Assembly: GCA_947168585.1 (NCBI GenBank)
Contig: CAMVMK010000002.1
Span: forward strand, 48,579 to 112,578
Direction of reading: 5' to 3'
DNA: 64,000 nt
Source: an uncultured Fretibacterium sp.
Lineage (GTDB): Bacteria; Synergistota; Synergistia; Synergistales; Aminobacteriaceae
Shown here in pieces: positions 34,929 through 44,081 of this stretch (position 1 is its first letter; each line of letters begins with the position of its first letter). The notes beneath the pieces are model-generated. The model had not been told where the DNA came from. It was given only the letters and a program-made list of their open reading frames with translations, and ran no database searches. Position numbers and translations under genes: made by a program.

Positions 34929-35044
34929 AAAAATCTTTCTCCCTCTAATAAATATCTAAAACAAAATTATATAATTTATTATCTTAATTCCGAAACATTA
35001 ATTCCTGCTCTATTTAAGATACTTAACAACTTTCATAGCCGGGC

Positions 35045-35245
35045 TCATAAAACCAGCTCCCGTACTTCCTCAACAGGAAAATACATCTCTTCAGCGTCCT
35101 CAAGATATAATTCTATGGCTTCTTGAATATTATTCATTAGTTCTTCAATGCTCTCTCCCTGCGAGTAGCATCCCGGCAATTCAGGACACTCGCACCAGAA
35201 ACCGCCCTCCTGCTCGTCATTATGAATAATGATAGTATATTTCAT
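35045..35245 (-). CDS. HicB-family protein, orphan
   Basis: The 66-residue protein is a HicB-type fold (YTIIIHNDEQEGGFWCECPELPGCYSQGESIEELMNNIQEAIELYLED, quoted in part: ECPELPGCYSQG). HicB antitoxins block the RNase HicA. No hicA of normal length flanks it. The 116 bases to purH contain only an 8-codon frame (MKVVKYLK) and AT-rich sequence. It sits between purN and purH on the same strand, with AAGGA upstream. Confidence 0.85.
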   Translation of the reverse strand: MKYTIIIHNDEQEGGFWCECPELPGCYSQGESIEELMNNIQEAIELYLEDAEEMYFPVEEVRELVL

Positions 35246-35281
35246 TCCTGCTTGAAATCCTTTCGCCGGCCGTTAAAAATT

Positions 35282-36556
35282 TTAGAGTGTCTGAGTGTTG
35301 AAGAGTCTGTCTTGATATTTTACAAAATCCGAATGATAAAATCGAACATAAAGAGCAACTCTATAATCTTCGCCTAATTCCTGCCACAAAGAAGACGAAA
35401 ATTCTTCAATGTCATCGGAAATTTTTACTTCGCGCGGTTCGCCCGAAAATGACGGCAAAATTTTATCTTTTGTTACGTCATGATCGTAAGTGTGAATTAA
35501 ACGGCCTGAGCCTTTCTCGAATTTATATTCAAAGAAATATTTTCCGGCGCGTTTCAAAATACTCTGCTTGAACCCCGATTTTGAAATTATTGCGCTTATT
35601 CGTGGCGTGTAGTGAGGCTCGTCAGGTTCATAGTCGCGTGTTCTTAAAGCGTCCTCAAAAGTTTTTCCGTCTTTCAGAAAATCATAAATTGTGTCAGTCT
35701 GATCGCCGTTCGTCAAAATTATTTTATCTTCCTGCCTGTCGTCAGACGCGGCAAAAATTCTGAGCGGCGAATATAAAATCAATGACGGGTCAAAATTTTT
35801 ATCCTGTTTCGTGAGTTTTATTATTAACTCGTTGCCGGAACGTTCAAAAATCCGTGCTTTGCTTGATGAGCTTCTTCCCATAATGAAATAAGCGAGCGCG
35901 ATATTTCCAGAAGGAGTCATGCCCGTTATAATTCCGCGTCCGGGATATTTAATTGAGTACGGAATAATTTTTGAAATTTTCGAGCAGACTTTTTCGACAG
36001 CCTGAGGCAAAATTATCCATTCGGCCTGCTCCATAACGCGGCGCTGTAAAACTTCGGGAGTATCGTCAGGAAAAATTTTAACGGCCTTTTGAGCTAAAAT
36101 TTCTCCGCCGTCAGGAATTTCATTCACTAAATGAACAGTTGCGCCCGTGATTTTTACTCCGCTCTTTAAGACAGCCTCGTGAACTTTTAAGCCGTAAAAA
36201 CCCTTTCCGCAGAACGCAGGGATTAAAGACGGGTGAATATTTATAATTTTTGCACCGGATTTTTCGATAAAATTTTTGCTTAAAATGTGCATGAAACCGG
36301 CCAAGACTATAACTTCGGGCTTAAATTTTTCAAGAAGTTCGAGAATTTTATTTTCAAAATTTTCTCCTAAAGTTTTGAAATCTGCAACGTCTGTTGAAAT
36401 TCCGAATTTTTTAGCGCGTTCGAGTGCATAAGCGTCAGGTCTGCTCGAAATAACTTGAACGATTTTCCCGGATTTTAATATTCCGTTGTTTTGAGCGTCA
36501 ATTAAAGCCTGCAAATTTGTGCCGCCTCCGGACACTAAAACAGAAATTTTTAACAA
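35282..36556 (-). CDS. purN: GAR formyltransferase fused to a PurO-type IMP cyclohydrolase domain
   Basis: Residues 1-200 are a complete PurN ([21 protein letters not shown] with its partner [25 protein letters not shown]), which formylates glycinamide ribonucleotide. Residues about 205-424 match the IMP_cyclohyd (PurO-like) family: [29 protein letters not shown], then [14 protein letters not shown] and a C-terminal VALYVRFYH. PurO closes FAICAR to IMP. Because purH in this operon lacks its own cyclohydrolase domain, the fusion joins pathway steps 3 and 10 in one chain and completes the pathway. It overlaps purM by 7 bases. Confidence 0.88.
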   Translation of the reverse strand: MLKISVLVSGGGTNLQALIDAQNNGILKSGKIVQVISSRPDAYALERAKKFGISTDVADFKTLGENFENKILELLEKFKPEVIVLAGFMHILSKNFIEKSGAKIINIHPSLIPAFCGKGFYGLKVHEAVLKSGVKITGATVHLVNEIPDGGEILAQKAVKIFPDDTPEVLQRRVMEQAEWIILPQAVEKVCSKISKIIPYSIKYPGRGIITGMTPSGNIALAYFIMGRSSSSKARIFERSGNELIIKLTKQDKNFDPSLILYSPLRIFAASDDRQEDKIILTNGDQTDTIYDFLKDGKTFEDALRTRDYEPDEPHYTPRISAIISKSGFKQSILKRAGKYFFEYKFEKGSGRLIHTYDHDVTKDKILPSFSGEPREVKISDDIEEFSSSLWQELGEDYRVALYVRFYHSDFVKYQDRLFNTQTL

Positions 36557-37569
36557 AGTTTTATTCCTCCCTCACTGCTAATAATTTCGCCGACTAAATA
36601 AGAAGATTTTACAGCGTTCAAAATTCCGTCAGCATTATCGGGACTTGCAATTAAAATCATTCCAACGCCCATATTAAAAACGTGGAACATTTCATCAAGT
36701 TCAATTTTTCCTGTCTTCATTAATAAATCGAAAATTACCGGGGTTTTTATTTTAGAAAGTTCGATTTTCGCTGTGAGATTTTTCGGTAACGCTCTCGGGA
36801 TATTCTCATAAAATCCGCCGCCCGTTATATGAGCGATTGATTTAATTTTTGAGATTACGGGCAGAACTTCACGGACATAAATTTTTGTCGGCGTTAATAA
36901 TTCTTCGCCTAAAGTTTTTCCAAATTCGCTGACGTATTCATGAAGATTTTTATCCGCGAAAATTTTTCTGACGAGTGAAAATCCGTTTGAATGAACGCCC
37001 GATGACGGTAACGCGATTATTAAATCTCCGGCCTTAACGTTTTCGGGATTCAAAATTTTTTCGCGTTCAACAACTCCGACAGAAAATCCTGCTATGTCAT
37101 ATTCATTTACGGGATAAAATCCGGGCATTTCAGCAGTTTCACCGCCGATTAAAGCGCAGTTTGACTGCACACAGCCTTCAGCAACTCCCGAAACTATAGC
37201 CGCAACTTTTTCAGGAAAATTTTTCCCGACCGCAATATAATCAAGAAAAAATAAAGGTTTTGCACCGCAGCATAAAACATCGTTGACGCACATTGCTACG
37301 CAGTCTATGCCGACTGTGTCATGCTTGTCGAGTTCAAAGGCAATTTTTAATTTCGTTCCGACTCCGTCAGTGCCGCTGACTAAGATAGGATTTTTTAATC
37401 CCGAATCTAATTCAAACATTCCTCCGAAGCCGCCTAAATCCGAAAAGACTCCGGGAATTTTCGTCCGTGCCACGTGAGATTTCATTAATTTCACAGCATC
37501 GTAACCTGCCTGAACGTCAACGCCTGAGTCTTTATAATTTTTACTGGTTGTATTTTTCTCTGATGTCAT
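36550..37569 (-). CDS. purM: phosphoribosylformylglycinamidine cyclo-ligase
   Basis: The protein is a standard Pur[16 protein letters not shown] at the N-terminus, [37 protein letters not shown] and [15 protein letters not shown]. It makes AIR in step 5. The start is taken at [16 protein letters not shown] (37569), five codons inside the longest frame, overlapping purE by 29 bases. Confidence 0.95.
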   Translation of the reverse strand: MTSEKNTTSKNYKDSGVDVQAGYDAVKLMKSHVARTKIPGVFSDLGGFGGMFELDSGLKNPILVSGTDGVGTKLKIAFELDKHDTVGIDCVAMCVNDVLCCGAKPLFFLDYIAVGKNFPEKVAAIVSGVAEGCVQSNCALIGGETAEMPGFYPVNEYDIAGFSVGVVEREKILNPENVKAGDLIIALPSSGVHSNGFSLVRKIFADKNLHEYVSEFGKTLGEELLTPTKIYVREVLPVISKIKSIAHITGGGFYENIPRALPKNLTAKIELSKIKTPVIFDLLMKTGKIELDEMFHVFNMGVGMILIASPDNADGILNAVKSSYLVGEIISSEGGIKLC

Positions 37570-38032
37570 TATTTTTCTGCTCAACTTTCAAAGCCATATT
37601 TTGAGCTTCTGTTTCAAGTCTCAAAGCTAAATCGTTATCATTAACCGCCAAAATTCTTGCCGCAAGCCATGCAGCGTTCGCTCCTCCGTCAATGGCCACA
37701 CATGCTACAGGAACTCCCGGAGGCATTTGAACCGTAGATAATAGAGCGTCCATTCCGCCTAAATCCTGAGAACTTACAGGAACTCCGATAACTGGTAAAC
37801 GTGTATGAGCCGCTAAAACTCCTGAGAGAGCCGCAGCTTTTCCCGCAATAGCGATGATAACGCCGAAATTTTTTTCACGCGCTGTCAAAGCAAATTCGCG
37901 GGCTTTTTCGGGTGTTCTGTGAGCGGAAATAATATTAATTTCATACTCGAGGCCAAGTAATTTTAATATTTCGATTGATTTTTCAGCGATTTTAATATCA
38001 CTGTCGCTGCCTAAAATTATTGCAACTTTCAT
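37541..38032 (-). CDS. purE: 5-(carboxyamino)imidazole ribonucleotide mutase
   Basis: The 163-residue protein is a class I Pur[24 protein letters not shown] with the catalytic His, [39 protein letters not shown] (quoted in parts) and a helical tail. Within the family, the class I sequence works with PurK, which is not in the window, although the residue pattern GKAAAL rather than GRAAHL is nearer to class II enzymes that use CO2 directly. That would fit the absence of purK. It is the first purine gene of the operon. Confidence 0.93.
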   Translation of the reverse strand: MKVAIILGSDSDIKIAEKSIEILKLLGLEYEINIISAHRTPEKAREFALTAREKNFGVIIAIAGKAAALSGVLAAHTRLPVIGVPVSSQDLGGMDALLSTVQMPPGVPVACVAIDGGANAAWLAARILAVNDNDLALRLETEAQNMALKVEQKNNDIREKYNQ

Positions 38033-38045
38033 AATTTTTTTACTT

Positions 38046-38059
38046 CCTGCTTCCTAATT
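38046..38059 (-). repeat. two heptamer units at the csrA stop codon
   Basis: CCTGCTT and CCTAATT fill the 21-base gap between csrA and purE and include the csrA stop codon (38054-38056). Confidence 0.5.
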
Positions 38060-38329
38060 ATTAACGTGAACTGTAGGAATTTTTGATAATTTCGAGAACG
38101 TTGACAAAGGCAGCTGCGGAGCGTCTTTAATATCCGAAGATTTAGCTCCTTTAGCGGCGGCTTTGTTTTCGCTGACGATAATATCCCAAAGTTCTTTTCT
38201 CCAAATCTGCGTAGATTGAGGGGCGTTAATGCCTATTCTTACGATGTCGCCCCGAACGTCTATAACCATGACTTCAATATCTGTGCCGATCTGAATACTC
38301 TCGTTAATTCGTCTGCTTAGAACAAGCAT
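38054..38329 (-). CDS. csrA: carbon storage regulator CsrA with C-terminal extension
   Basis: Residues 1-55 are CsrA (MLVLSRRINESIQIG, VMVIDVRGDIVRIGI, APQSTQIWRKELW), an RNA-binding homodimer that recognises GGA in hairpin loops near start codons. The protein is 91 residues long where the family is about 60-75; the extra tail (AAAKGAKSSDIKDAPQL and on) is charged then Ser/Pro-rich. It shares one base with fliW, whose product in flagellated bacteria binds and inhibits CsrA to couple flagellin synthesis to assembly. Both lie ahead of the purine genes on the same strand. Confidence 0.95.
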   Translation of the reverse strand: MLVLSRRINESIQIGTDIEVMVIDVRGDIVRIGINAPQSTQIWRKELWDIIVSENKAAAKGAKSSDIKDAPQLPLSTFSKLSKIPTVHVNN

Positions 38330-38838
38330 TAATTTTCGCCTCCGTTTTCGTTTTTATTTTCTTTCATAGCGGAAGCCTTTAATTTTTCGCGGACTTCTTC
38401 AGAAAAAACTACGTGTTTCACGGGATATTCTTCATTAAGAGCGATAACTTGAACGGCCTTACGTGTTTTAATATTTATTAAGATAGGCGCGCGCAAATTA
38501 GCGGTCATGTTCCACGGGGCTGACTCCGGAATTGAAACAACGATTAATAAAGCAAGTTCTGCGGGGTTAAAAGTTCCTACTAAATTCAAATCATCTTCAG
38601 GTATTCGGGCGTTATAATCCGGCTGAACAGCGTCCGGTGATGTTACAGGCAAAGCAAGAGCACCGTCATCGAGACTTTGAAGCCAGCGTATAGCACTGTC
38701 ATCGCTGCCTGCTAAAATCCATTGATGTTTATCTTCAAAGGCGGGTATTCCTCGCGGAAAAAATAAAATATCTTCCGAAGTAAAAGCAACCTCGCCGAAA
38801 CGTTCTGTTTTAATTTTTAATTCTGACAATTTTTTCAC
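38329..38838 (-). CDS. fliW: flagellar assembly factor FliW
   Basis: The 169-residue protein is a FliW: TERFGEVAFTSEDILFFPRGIPAFED, with the typical FPRGIPAFE motif, LIVVSIPESAPWNMTANLRAPILIN and a helical end. FliW binds flagellin or CsrA. Its presence suggests a motile organism, although no flagellar structural gene is in the window. The start is GTG with GAAAG upstream, 26 bases after an extended -10. Confidence 0.93.
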   Translation of the reverse strand: MKKLSELKIKTERFGEVAFTSEDILFFPRGIPAFEDKHQWILAGSDDSAIRWLQSLDDGALALPVTSPDAVQPDYNARIPEDDLNLVGTFNPAELALLIVVSIPESAPWNMTANLRAPILINIKTRKAVQVIALNEEYPVKHVVFSEEVREKLKASAMKENKNENGGEN

Positions 38839-38863
38839 GTGCTTTCAAAAATTTTTTTACATA

Positions 38864-38872
38864 ATAATAGCA
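38864..38872 (-). promoter_or_regulatory. extended -10 promoter of fliW-csrA-pur
   Basis: TGCTATTAT is read on the minus strand (38872-38864). No convincing -35 or PurR-like operator is visible. Confidence 0.45.
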
Positions 38873-39085
38873 GATTAAAATTGAAGATTTTAATTCTGAA
38901 ACTTGCAGAGATAAAACTACAAATTTTTTTTCGAGAGTATCTCTCTCAATTTTGACGAATGCTGAAAAATTTTGAGATTTTTGAGTGGAAAAATGAGCGG
39001 AAAAAAATTTTTTTCTGGATTTTGTTTTTATTTTATAAAAATTATAACATATGCTAAAATTTTCAGCTTGATTTTAATCTTGTTA

Positions 39086-39091
39086 TATAAT
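39086..39091 (+). promoter_or_regulatory. -10 element of the TPR protein gene
   Basis: TATAAT lies 34 bases before the TTG start at 39125, with a poor -35 (TTCAGC, 18 bases upstream). It makes the longer frame opening at 38972 unlikely. Confidence 0.45.
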
Positions 39092-39124
39092 CACTCGGTT
39101 AGGTTAAGAGGTGAAGTTTTTATT

Positions 39125-40693
39125 TTGAATCAGGATTTAATGGATTGGATTAATGCCGACAGAACTGACGAAAAAATTTCCGGCGGAACAGGTTTATTGC
39201 TTGTCCCGATGAATTCTGATACCCATGAAATTCTTGACGAAAAAATTGAAACTCAAGAGCCTGCTCCCGAACCGAGTATCGAAGATTTTATTATTAATGT
39301 TCCTGATGATAATAACGAAATCGAATTTAATAATGAAATTTCAAATCTTCATGAAGGATCAGAAATTAAAGAAAATCCTGACGAGTTAAAACCCGAAGCC
39401 GAAATTGAAGAAGCTAAAATTGAAGCTGAAGAAAATTCTGAAATTAAATCTGAAAATCCTGATGATTTTTCAAGCAAAATTTCAGAACTTAACCAAACTT
39501 TGCAGGAAATTCAAGAACTTTTTGACTCAAAATCAAAACCCGAAGAAAATTCAAACGAAAACGACAACGATAACGAAAATAATTCGCAGGAAAATGAAAC
39601 GGGTTTCGCATTAAATCTTAATGAACCTCCGCCGGAACTTTGGACGAAAATTAACGCCGGAGATTATGAATTAAATGATAATAACGAAGACGATGACGAA
39701 GAACTTGACTATGAACAGGGAATGAGTCTGCAGGGCGCGGCTTATGTTCCTAAAGCCCCTAAAGACGCTCCGGGACGCGGACAAAATTTCACTGAACGTC
39801 TACATCAGACTTTAAGAGGCCGTAAACAGCGTGCTGAAAAACTCCGCGAAAAAGAAGAAGAAAAGAAACCCCGCCACCCTTACCGTTCACGGGCGTTAAT
39901 AATATGTTCAACGCTTTTAATGATTCTCGGGCTTGCTTACTTGGCCTTATGGTTTATTCAGCAATGGACGCCGGAAAAAATTTATGAACGAGCCAGCGCA
40001 AAACTTGAAATCGGCGACTATGACGGCGCAATGGATTTATTTCAGCGCGGTTATAAACGTTATCCGAATGTCTTAAAATTTTTATCGGGACTTGCTAAGG
40101 CCGCTGAAAGTGCCGACCGTGTTCAGACTGCAATAATAGCGTTGGAAGGTTATATTAAAGCATTGCCGGACGATGACAATGAAAATAAAAATTCAGCACG
40201 GCTTGAATTAAAACGACTCAAAGGCGAGCCTGATCCTGAAAAAATTTTAGTTTCTCCTAAAACTCCGCCGGAAGAAAAAAAAGAAGAAATAGAAAAAGAG
40301 CCTGAGCCGGAAATTATTAAAATTATTTCTGAAGATAAAGAGCCCGAAGAACCTGAAATTCAAGAAGATAAACCGGAAGTTGAAGTTAAAGAAATCGAAG
40401 AAGAGAAAAAAGAAGCAAACGAAAAAAAAATAAAACTTCCTGCAGCTTTTTATGAAGTTTTGAATGAAGCTAACGAGGCTTATAATGAAAAATTATACGA
40501 CAAAGCTATAATTTTTTTTCACCGCGCTGTAGAACTTAACGGAAGCGATGTCCGGGCTTATATAGGTCTTGCAGGGGCTTATAAAGCTAAAGGAATGTTT
40601 TTTGACTCTAAAAGAATACTCGACAATGCCCGTCGGAGATTCAAAAAAAATTTTACAGTCGAAACTCAATTAAAAATTTTAGAGGGGGAATAA
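39125..40693 (+). CDS. acidic membrane-anchored TPR-repeat protein
   Basis: I start the protein at the TTG at 39125 (LNQDLMDWINADRTD), preceded by AGAGGTG and a -10 element; the frame before it would encode an implausible hydrophobic leader lying across the promoter. About 230 acidic, low-complexity residues rich in Glu, Asn and Asp (for example ENDNDNENNSQENE) come first, then a basic stretch, one membrane helix (about residues 262-280 of this start: ALIICSTLLMILGLAYLAL). TPR-like repeats follow (YERASAKLEIGDYDGAMDLFQRGYKRYPN and a last pair AYNEKLYDKAIIFFHRAVELN), split by a second Glu/Lys/Pro-rich linker. Function unknown. Confidence 0.8.
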   Translation: MNQDLMDWINADRTDEKISGGTGLLLVPMNSDTHEILDEKIETQEPAPEPSIEDFIINVPDDNNEIEFNNEISNLHEGSEIKENPDELKPEAEIEEAKIEAEENSEIKSENPDDFSSKISELNQTLQEIQELFDSKSKPEENSNENDNDNENNSQENETGFALNLNEPPPELWTKINAGDYELNDNNEDDDEELDYEQGMSLQGAAYVPKAPKDAPGRGQNFTERLHQTLRGRKQRAEKLREKEEEKKPRHPYRSRALIICSTLLMILGLAYLALWFIQQWTPEKIYERASAKLEIGDYDGAMDLFQRGYKRYPNVLKFLSGLAKAAESADRVQTAIIALEGYIKALPDDDNENKNSARLELKRLKGEPDPEKILVSPKTPPEEKKEEIEKEPEPEIIKIISEDKEPEEPEIQEDKPEVEVKEIEEEKKEANEKKIKLPAAFYEVLNEANEAYNEKLYDKAIIFFHRAVELNGSDVRAYIGLAGAYKAKGMFFDSKRILDNARRRFKKNFTVETQLKILEGE

Positions 40694-40697
40694 AATC

Positions 40698-41336
40698 ATG
40701 AACGAAAACGTTATTAAAGGAAATGAAATTATCGGCAGCGATGTAGTAAAAGCACTTAAAAGACGCGGATTTGAAGCTGAATACGTCCCGACAGGCTCGG
40801 ACGCTTTGAAAAGAATTTTGGAAATTATCCCGGCGGACGCTTCTGTCGGAATTCCGGGCACTGTAACAGTCAGGGAGATCGGTGCTCTTGACGCTCTCAA
40901 AGAACGCGGCAACTTAGTTTATCAGCATTGGGGCGGCGATATGAATTCTGCAGAAACCCGCGCGGCACGTTTCAAAGAGAATGAAGCTGATGTTTTTTTA
41001 ACGAGTGCTAACGCCTTAACCCGCGACGGTCAAATTATTAACATTGACGGAACAGGCAACAGAGTAGCCGGAATGGCTTGGGGAAACGGTCTCGTTTTGT
41101 TCGTCATAGGAATTAATAAATTAACTTTCAATCTTGATGACGGCATTAAACGCGCCCAATCCGCAACAATCCCTAACGCCGTTAAGCAGCACGTTGAAAC
41201 AGCCTGCGTTAAAGCCGGACACTGCGTCAACTGCCTCAATGACGAGAGTATGTGCCGGGCGATTTTAATTCTTAATCAGGCCGTTAAGGGACGAAAATAT
41301 CACGTCATTGTCGTAGGCGAGAATTTAGGATATTAA
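40698..41336 (+). CDS. LUD-domain (DUF162-type) protein, lactate-utilisation LutC-like
   Basis: The 212-residue protein is a LUD domain: VVKALKRRGFEAEYVPTG, SVGIPGTVTVREIGAL, DVFLTSANALTRDGQIINIDGTGNRVAGMAWG. A short C-terminal part has three cysteines (KAGHCVNCLNDESMC). Relatives such as LutC take part in lactate oxidation, but this subgroup occurs alone and its function is uncertain. It starts 5 bases after the TPR gene and so shares its transcript. Confidence 0.85.
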   Translation: MNENVIKGNEIIGSDVVKALKRRGFEAEYVPTGSDALKRILEIIPADASVGIPGTVTVREIGALDALKERGNLVYQHWGGDMNSAETRAARFKENEADVFLTSANALTRDGQIINIDGTGNRVAGMAWGNGLVLFVIGINKLTFNLDDGIKRAQSATIPNAVKQHVETACVKAGHCVNCLNDESMCRAILILNQAVKGRKYHVIVVGENLGY

Positions 41337-41341
41337 AAAGC

Positions 41342-41369
41342 AGTTAGGAGTGAGGAGTTAGGAATGAGG
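41342..41369 (+). repeat. heptamer array, 4 units
   Basis: AGTTAGG, AGTGAGG, AGTTAGG, AATGAGG start 5 bases after the LUD gene stop and lie before the hicB-like gene. Confidence 0.8.
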
Positions 41370-41408
41370 AAAAGACTTCTCACTCTGGAAATTTTAATAA
41401 AAGATAAA

Positions 41409-41687
41409 ATGAGATACGAATATCCGACCGTTATAACTTACAGCAGGGAAGATAAAGTCTATTACGTAGACTTCCCTGACATGACAAATTGCTTTACTGA
41501 CGGACTAACATTGCGTGAAGCACTTGACAACGCCGAAGACGCTTTGAACACAATGCTTTCTTACGAGGAAGAAAAAGGCGAAACAATGCCGGTTCCGAGC
41601 GATGTAAATTCTATAAACTTGGGAAGCGGTCAAATAGTTTCCCTTGTAGAAACTGACACAGAAGTTTATTCAAAAATAGCTGTATAA
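41409..41687 (+). CDS. HicB-family protein, orphan (second)
   Basis: The start is taken at MRYEYPTVITYSREDK; a longer frame opens inside the heptamer array. The 92-residue protein has the HicB pattern (VYYVDFPDMTNCFTDGLTLREALDNAEDAL) and a C-terminal strand-rich extension (VPSDVNSINLGSGQIVSLVETD). No hicA is next to it. It lies between housekeeping-type genes on the same strand. Confidence 0.82.
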   Translation: MRYEYPTVITYSREDKVYYVDFPDMTNCFTDGLTLREALDNAEDALNTMLSYEEEKGETMPVPSDVNSINLGSGQIVSLVETDTEVYSKIAV

Positions 41688-41718
41688 AAAATTAAAGGAG
41701 CTTAAAAAATTTTTAGAA

Positions 41719-42708
41719 ATGGAAATAAGAGACAAAATTGTAGTTTTATTAGCTGGAGGCCGAATAGTTCAGCATCAAGACGATACAGAACTCACCGATG
41801 AAGAACTTTACGCTCTTTTGCCCGATGACGTTCACGAGCATATAGTTTTTCAGCGATGGAGCAGTCAGCCCGTTTCAAATTACACGCTGAGAATGTGCGG
41901 CGAATTAGTTAATATGATAACGTCATTCGTTCATGATCAAGGAGCGCGGGGCGTTGTTGTTACCTGCGGAATTCAGGCTTTAGCAGAAATTTCTTACTTG
42001 GCCGACTTGGTTTGGGATTTGAATCCGCCGTTAATTTTTACTGGTTCAATTTTTAACGCAGACTCGCCTAACAGTGAATCCCGTTTAAGACTCTCGCAGT
42101 CAGTTCGTGCGGCATTATCAGGCTCTTGTACGGGTAAAGGCGTTTTAATTTGTATTCAGGACGCTATTTATTCTCCGGCGGACGTTTTGAGGATTTCAAA
42201 TTTCAACCGCGGGGGCCTGCTTGCATTTCCAGAGTCGCCTCTCGGAGTTTTTTCTCAGCCTTCGGGGACTTATATTTCGTTGAGATTTCCCCGTCATCGT
42301 TATATTCAAAAATTGACACAGCCTTTAGCCCGCAATATTCCTGTTTTAATGGCATCGCTCGGCGAAAATGATTTAATTCTCAGGGCTCTGCTCGACAATA
42401 AAAAATTTGAAGAACTTGACGGCCTTATAGTTTCAGGACTCGGAGACGGCGATGTGCCTTCGTCATGGGTGCCGCTGCTAAGAAAAATTCTCCGTGCTGA
42501 AATTCCTACGGTGCTTACGTCAAGATACCCGGACGGAATTGTACAGCCTAATGAAAATTACGAGGGAAGCGCGGCTCAGCTTTTAGAGATCGGCTTAATC
42601 AGCGGCGGAATGTTATCGCCGTATCAGGCTCGAATTAAATTAGCTGTCGCTTTAGCTTCTGACTTAAAGGGCGAAGAGCTTGCGAATTATATGCGCGGCG
42701 GAAAGTAA
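41719..42708 (+). CDS. asparaginase-fold protein with a degenerate active site
   Basis: The overall layout is that of type I L-asparaginase (N-terminal LAGGRIVQ, ARGVVVTCGIQALAE, FTGSIF, and a C-terminal domain with PVLMASLGENDLILRALL, VSGLGDGDVPSSWVPLL, IPTVLTSRYPDG). The catalytic residues are not conserved: the GGTI threonine is Arg (GGRI) and the TDTxE motif is TCGIQ. It is therefore unlikely to be an active asparaginase and may bind a small amide or serve another role. It is followed within 10 bases by der. Confidence 0.8.
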   Translation: MEIRDKIVVLLAGGRIVQHQDDTELTDEELYALLPDDVHEHIVFQRWSSQPVSNYTLRMCGELVNMITSFVHDQGARGVVVTCGIQALAEISYLADLVWDLNPPLIFTGSIFNADSPNSESRLRLSQSVRAALSGSCTGKGVLICIQDAIYSPADVLRISNFNRGGLLAFPESPLGVFSQPSGTYISLRFPRHRYIQKLTQPLARNIPVLMASLGENDLILRALLDNKKFEELDGLIVSGLGDGDVPSSWVPLLRKILRAEIPTVLTSRYPDGIVQPNENYEGSAAQLLEIGLISGGMLSPYQARIKLAVALASDLKGEELANYMRGGK

Positions 42709-42718
42709 AATCGGAACA

Positions 42719-44059
42719 ATGCCTAAGATAGTTGCAATTATAGGAAGACCTAACGCCGGTAAGTCTTCACTTTTTAACAGATTAACCGGCACTAAAGACG
42801 CAATCGTTGACGATATGCCCGGAGTTACACGAGACAGACTTTACGGAGAATGTGAGCATCGCGGAAAAAATTTTTACGTCATCGACACCGGCGGAATTTT
42901 CGGAACTGATACTGAATTCAGCGCAGGAATTAAAAATCACGTTGATGAGGCCGTGAAAGAATGCGACGCTATAATTTTTTTGCTTGACGGACGCGACGGC
43001 GTTACAAGTTCTGATGAAGAAATCGCAAATTTTATACGCAGAGCCTCAGGAAATGACAAGCCCGTTGTAGTTGCTATGAATAAACTTGACGACCCTAAAC
43101 ACGATGATTTTATTAACGATGCTTATTCGCTCGGCTTTGAAAATGTTGTAGGTCTCAGCGCGCTTCATAAACGCGGAATTGATGATCTTCTTGATTTAAT
43201 CGCTGAAGTTTTGCCCGATGATGATTTTGAAGATTTTGAAGAAAATTCCGATGAGATTAAACTCGTTATTGCAGGAAAGCCTAACGTAGGTAAATCTTCA
43301 CTCTTAAATAAAATTACAAATTCAGAGCGTTCACTCGTCAGCCCTATAGCCGGAACTACACGCGACCCCGTAGACATGAAAATTAATATTGACGGTCAGA
43401 ATTTTAAGATTGTTGACACTGCAGGACTTAGAAAACGCTCAAAATTTGACGGAGATTTAGAATATTATTCTTTCGTTAGAACTCTCGCCGCCGTTGACAG
43501 AGCCGACATAGCTTTATTATTAATGGATGCCCGCGAGCCCTGCACGGATCAAGATAAAAAAATCGCCGCCCATGTTGCCCAAAAAGGTAAAGGGCTCGTT
43601 ATTGTTATTAACAAATGGGACTTGATACAGCAAAGCGAGGGCAAAAATCCTGCAGACGAATTAATAAAAAAAATTCGTGATGAAATGCCGTTTTTAAGTT
43701 ACGCTCCTATAGTTTTTGCTTCTGCTGTGAACGGCCGCGGAATCCCGAAAATTATTCAGACTGTCTTAAAAGTCAACGAGAACAGACAGAAAAGAATCCC
43801 TACGAATTTATTAAATAGATTAATGCGAGATGTTTTAGCTTTTGATAGACTTCCGTCAGATAAAAAAGGACGGGCCTTAAAAGTTTATTATTGTTCGCAG
43901 GCTGATGCTTTGCCGCCGAGTTTTATATTTTTCGTAAATAAGCCTGAATTAGTTAATTCATCGTTTGAAAATCACGTTAAAAATAAATTACGCGAACTTG
44001 AAGATTTTACAGGAACTCCCGTCAGAACTTTTTGGCGCGGAAAAGAAAGAGACGATTAA
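42719..44059 (+). CDS. der: ribosome biogenesis GTPase Der
   Basis: Two GTPase domains in tandem (GRPNAGKSSLFN at residue 9, NKLD; then GKPNVGKSSLLN near 185, NKWD) and a KH-like C-terminal domain define Der (EngA), which acts in 50S subunit maturation. A short acidic linker (DDDFEDFEENSDE) joins the G domains. I start at MPKIVAIIGRP; longer frames extend into the preceding gene. Confidence 0.96.
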   Translation: MPKIVAIIGRPNAGKSSLFNRLTGTKDAIVDDMPGVTRDRLYGECEHRGKNFYVIDTGGIFGTDTEFSAGIKNHVDEAVKECDAIIFLLDGRDGVTSSDEEIANFIRRASGNDKPVVVAMNKLDDPKHDDFINDAYSLGFENVVGLSALHKRGIDDLLDLIAEVLPDDDFEDFEENSDEIKLVIAGKPNVGKSSLLNKITNSERSLVSPIAGTTRDPVDMKINIDGQNFKIVDTAGLRKRSKFDGDLEYYSFVRTLAAVDRADIALLLMDAREPCTDQDKKIAAHVAQKGKGLVIVINKWDLIQQSEGKNPADELIKKIRDEMPFLSYAPIVFASAVNGRGIPKIIQTVLKVNENRQKRIPTNLLNRLMRDVLAFDRLPSDKKGRALKVYYCSQADALPPSFIFFVNKPELVNSSFENHVKNKLRELEDFTGTPVRTFWRGKERDD

Positions 44060-44060
44060 T

Positions 44061-44081
44061 AATTAGGAGTTAGGAATGAAA
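44061..44081 (+). repeat. heptamer units carrying the ribosome-binding site of nfeD
   Basis: AATTAGG, AGTTAGG and AATGAAA span the whole gap between der and the next start codon. The repeat itself provides TAGGAG 7 bases before the ATG at 44076. Confidence 0.7.

Noticed and set aside
34929..35044. Possible hicA remnant downstream of the hicB-like gene
   Set aside because: Only MKVVKYLK can be read before a stop, and the continuation needs a frameshift; the similarity is too weak.
38972..39124. Hydrophobic N-terminal extension of the TPR protein
   Set aside because: A -10 element at 39086 and AGAGGTG before the TTG at 39125 point to the later start.
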